Assembly (NCBI GenBank): GCA_002692605.1
Contig: NZLE01000044.1
Location: 1-7,884 of the forward strand
Source of the DNA: Opitutia bacterium
Lineage (GTDB): Bacteria; Verrucomicrobiota; Verrucomicrobiia; Opitutales; Seribacteraceae
Direction of reading: 5' to 3'
DNA length: 7,884 nucleotides
In this document: positions 7,436 through 7,884 of the stretch, in pieces
Layout: every line of letters begins with the position of its first letter
How positions within the stretch are numbered: position 1 is the stretch's first letter
Program-made: the position numbers and the translations under genes
Notes under the pieces: generated by a model
Databases searched by the model: none
What the model was told of the DNA's origin: nothing
What the model saw: the letters and a program-made list of their open reading frames with translations, nothing else

Positions 7436-7442
7436 CGTCACG
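7431..7442. repeat. 12-bp perfect palindrome over the rbfA stop codon
   Basis: CGTGACGTCACG is exactly self-complementary and contains the rbfA TGA stop. With no loop it is more likely a protein-binding or dyad element than an RNA hairpin. It begins the cluster of GTGAC/GTCAC units that continues to 7472. Confidence 0.6.
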
Positions 7443-7481
7443 ATCACTGTGACATAAGAGTGACAGTGTGACTCGATTTTT
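7437..7481 (+). terminator. Probable intrinsic terminator after rbfA
   Basis: GTCAC (7437-7441) can pair with GTGAC (7468-7472), and inside it ACTGT (7446-7450) with ACAGT (7463-7467). This leaves a 4-nt bulge and a 12-nt loop. TTTTT (7477-7481) follows after four bases. A second T7 run lies at 7495-7501. An alternative shorter hairpin (GAGT...ACTC, 7458-7474) ends closer to the T tract. The location at the end of the operon and before dnaK supports termination, but the stem is imperfect and of moderate strength, and the repeats could instead be an operator. Confidence 0.5.
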
Positions 7482-7585
7482 GGTTCAGAGTTCCTTTTTT
7501 TCAAAGCTCTATTTCCCTAAAGTTCTTATTAATAGATGCTTAGGAAAAAAAACAGGGTGGGCGCAAGATTTGCACTATACCATAT
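7482..7585 (+). other. dnaK upstream region, AT-rich, no clear promoter
   Basis: This holds a T7 run, an A8 run (7545-7552) and the GC-richer GGGTGGGCGC (7555-7564). I see no CIRCE element, no good CTTGAA/CCCCAT heat-shock promoter and no well-spaced sigma-70 pair; TATTAA at 7527-7532 is only a weak -10 candidate. A promoter for dnaK is expected here if the upstream terminator works. Confidence 0.35.
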
Positions 7586-7884
7586 GTGAGCAAAATAATT
7601 GGAATAGATTTAGGTACCAGTAATTCATGTATGGCAGTCATGGAAGGCGGCGAGCCTCAGGTAATCGCTAATTCCGAGGGAAACCGGACGACTCCCTCCA
7701 TTGTTGCTTTCAGCAAAAACGGTGAGCGATTGGTTGGTCAGGCGGCCAAGCGCCAGGCGGTAACCAATCCTGCCAATACAATCTTTTCGGCCAAGCGTCT
7801 CATTGGGCGTAAATACACCGAAATTAAGGACGAGGTCGCTAACCTGCCATACAAAGTTGTTGAAGGTAAGAACGGAGCGGCAGT
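7586..7884 (+). CDS. dnaK: Molecular chaperone DnaK (Hsp70), 5' part
   Basis: ATP-dependent cytoplasmic chaperone that folds and protects proteins with DnaJ and GrpE. Only the first 99 codons plus two bases are in the window, of a protein usually about 640 residues. They cover the start of the nucleotide-binding domain: SKIIGIDLGTSNSC (residues 2-15, phosphate-1 loop), NRTTPSIVAF (33-42), GQAAKRQAVTNP (51-62) and SAKRLIGRKY (68-77), all diagnostic for DnaK. The loop reads GTSNS where most DnaK proteins have GTTNS, a conservative change. The start is GTG at 7586: the frame is closed by TAG at 7541 and has no ATG in between, and the GTG gives the family's usual N-terminus. No Shine-Dalgarno precedes it. 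grpE, dnaJ and hrcA are not seen nearby. Confidence 0.95.
   Translation, partial: MSKIIGIDLGTSNSCMAVMEGGEPQVIANSEGNRTTPSIVAFSKNGERLVGQAAKRQAVTNPANTIFSAKRLIGRKYTEIKDEVANLPYKVVEGKNGAA

Noticed and set aside
7436..7475. CRP/FNR-type site (TGTGA-N6-TCACA) in the GTGAC cluster
   Set aside because: TGTGA occurs twice but only as direct repeats; no correctly spaced TCACA partner is present.
7482..7585. CIRCE or sigma-32 type heat-shock control of dnaK
   Set aside because: No TTAGCACTC-N9-GAGTGCTAA and no CTTGAA with a CCCCAT-like -10 at proper spacing were found.
7570..7598. TTGCAC as a -35 box for dnaK
   Set aside because: A correctly spaced -10 box would fall inside the dnaK coding sequence.

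Overview
The window is ordinary chromosomal housekeeping DNA of roughly balanced GC content. It carries six protein genes in two divergent blocks, with no mobile elements, CRISPR arrays, rRNA or tRNA genes. The protein sequences point to a Gram-negative bacterium outside the Proteobacteria. The AlaS segment between motif 2 and the editing domain (a TDFSKPTSNYDTDVF stretch), the GTSNSC phosphate loop of DnaK, the gene order and the lack of Shine-Dalgarno sequences would all fit the Verrucomicrobiota (PVC group, possibly Opitutae). That placement is from memory of family sequences and is only moderately secure.

Left block, minus strand (1-3253): leuB (3-isopropylmalate dehydrogenase) is followed after 40 bp by alaS (alanyl-tRNA synthetase). 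alaS runs off the left edge after 703 intact codons. The two genes are probably co-transcribed.

Divergent control region (3254-3438): a near-consensus sigma-70 promoter (TTGACA, 17-bp spacer, TATGAT) faces right. It is followed by a GC-rich hairpin and T6 tract that looks like a complete intrinsic terminator, placed before the first gene of the operon, nusA. This is the most interesting structure in the window. It suggests attenuation of the nusA operon, plausibly sensed by NusA itself.

Right block, plus strand (3439-7435): nusA, infB and rbfA are tightly spaced (25 and 9 bp gaps) and encode transcription elongation/termination factor NusA, translation initiation factor IF-2 and 30S maturation factor RbfA. 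This is the classic nusA-infB operon without rimP in front; no truB, rpsO or pnp follows within the window. An imperfect hairpin with a T tract (7437-7481), built from repeated GTGAC/GTCAC units, probably ends the operon.

Right edge (7586-7884): the first 99 codons of dnaK, with a GTG start. No CIRCE element or convincing heat-shock promoter was found in front of it.

Overall the genes serve protein synthesis and folding: charging tRNA-Ala, starting translation, maturing 30S subunits, elongating and terminating transcription, and chaperoning, plus one leucine-biosynthesis enzyme. No undescribed multi-gene system is visible. The points worth following are regulatory: the nusA leader, the rbfA-dnaK repeat cluster, and SD-less initiation at all six starts.
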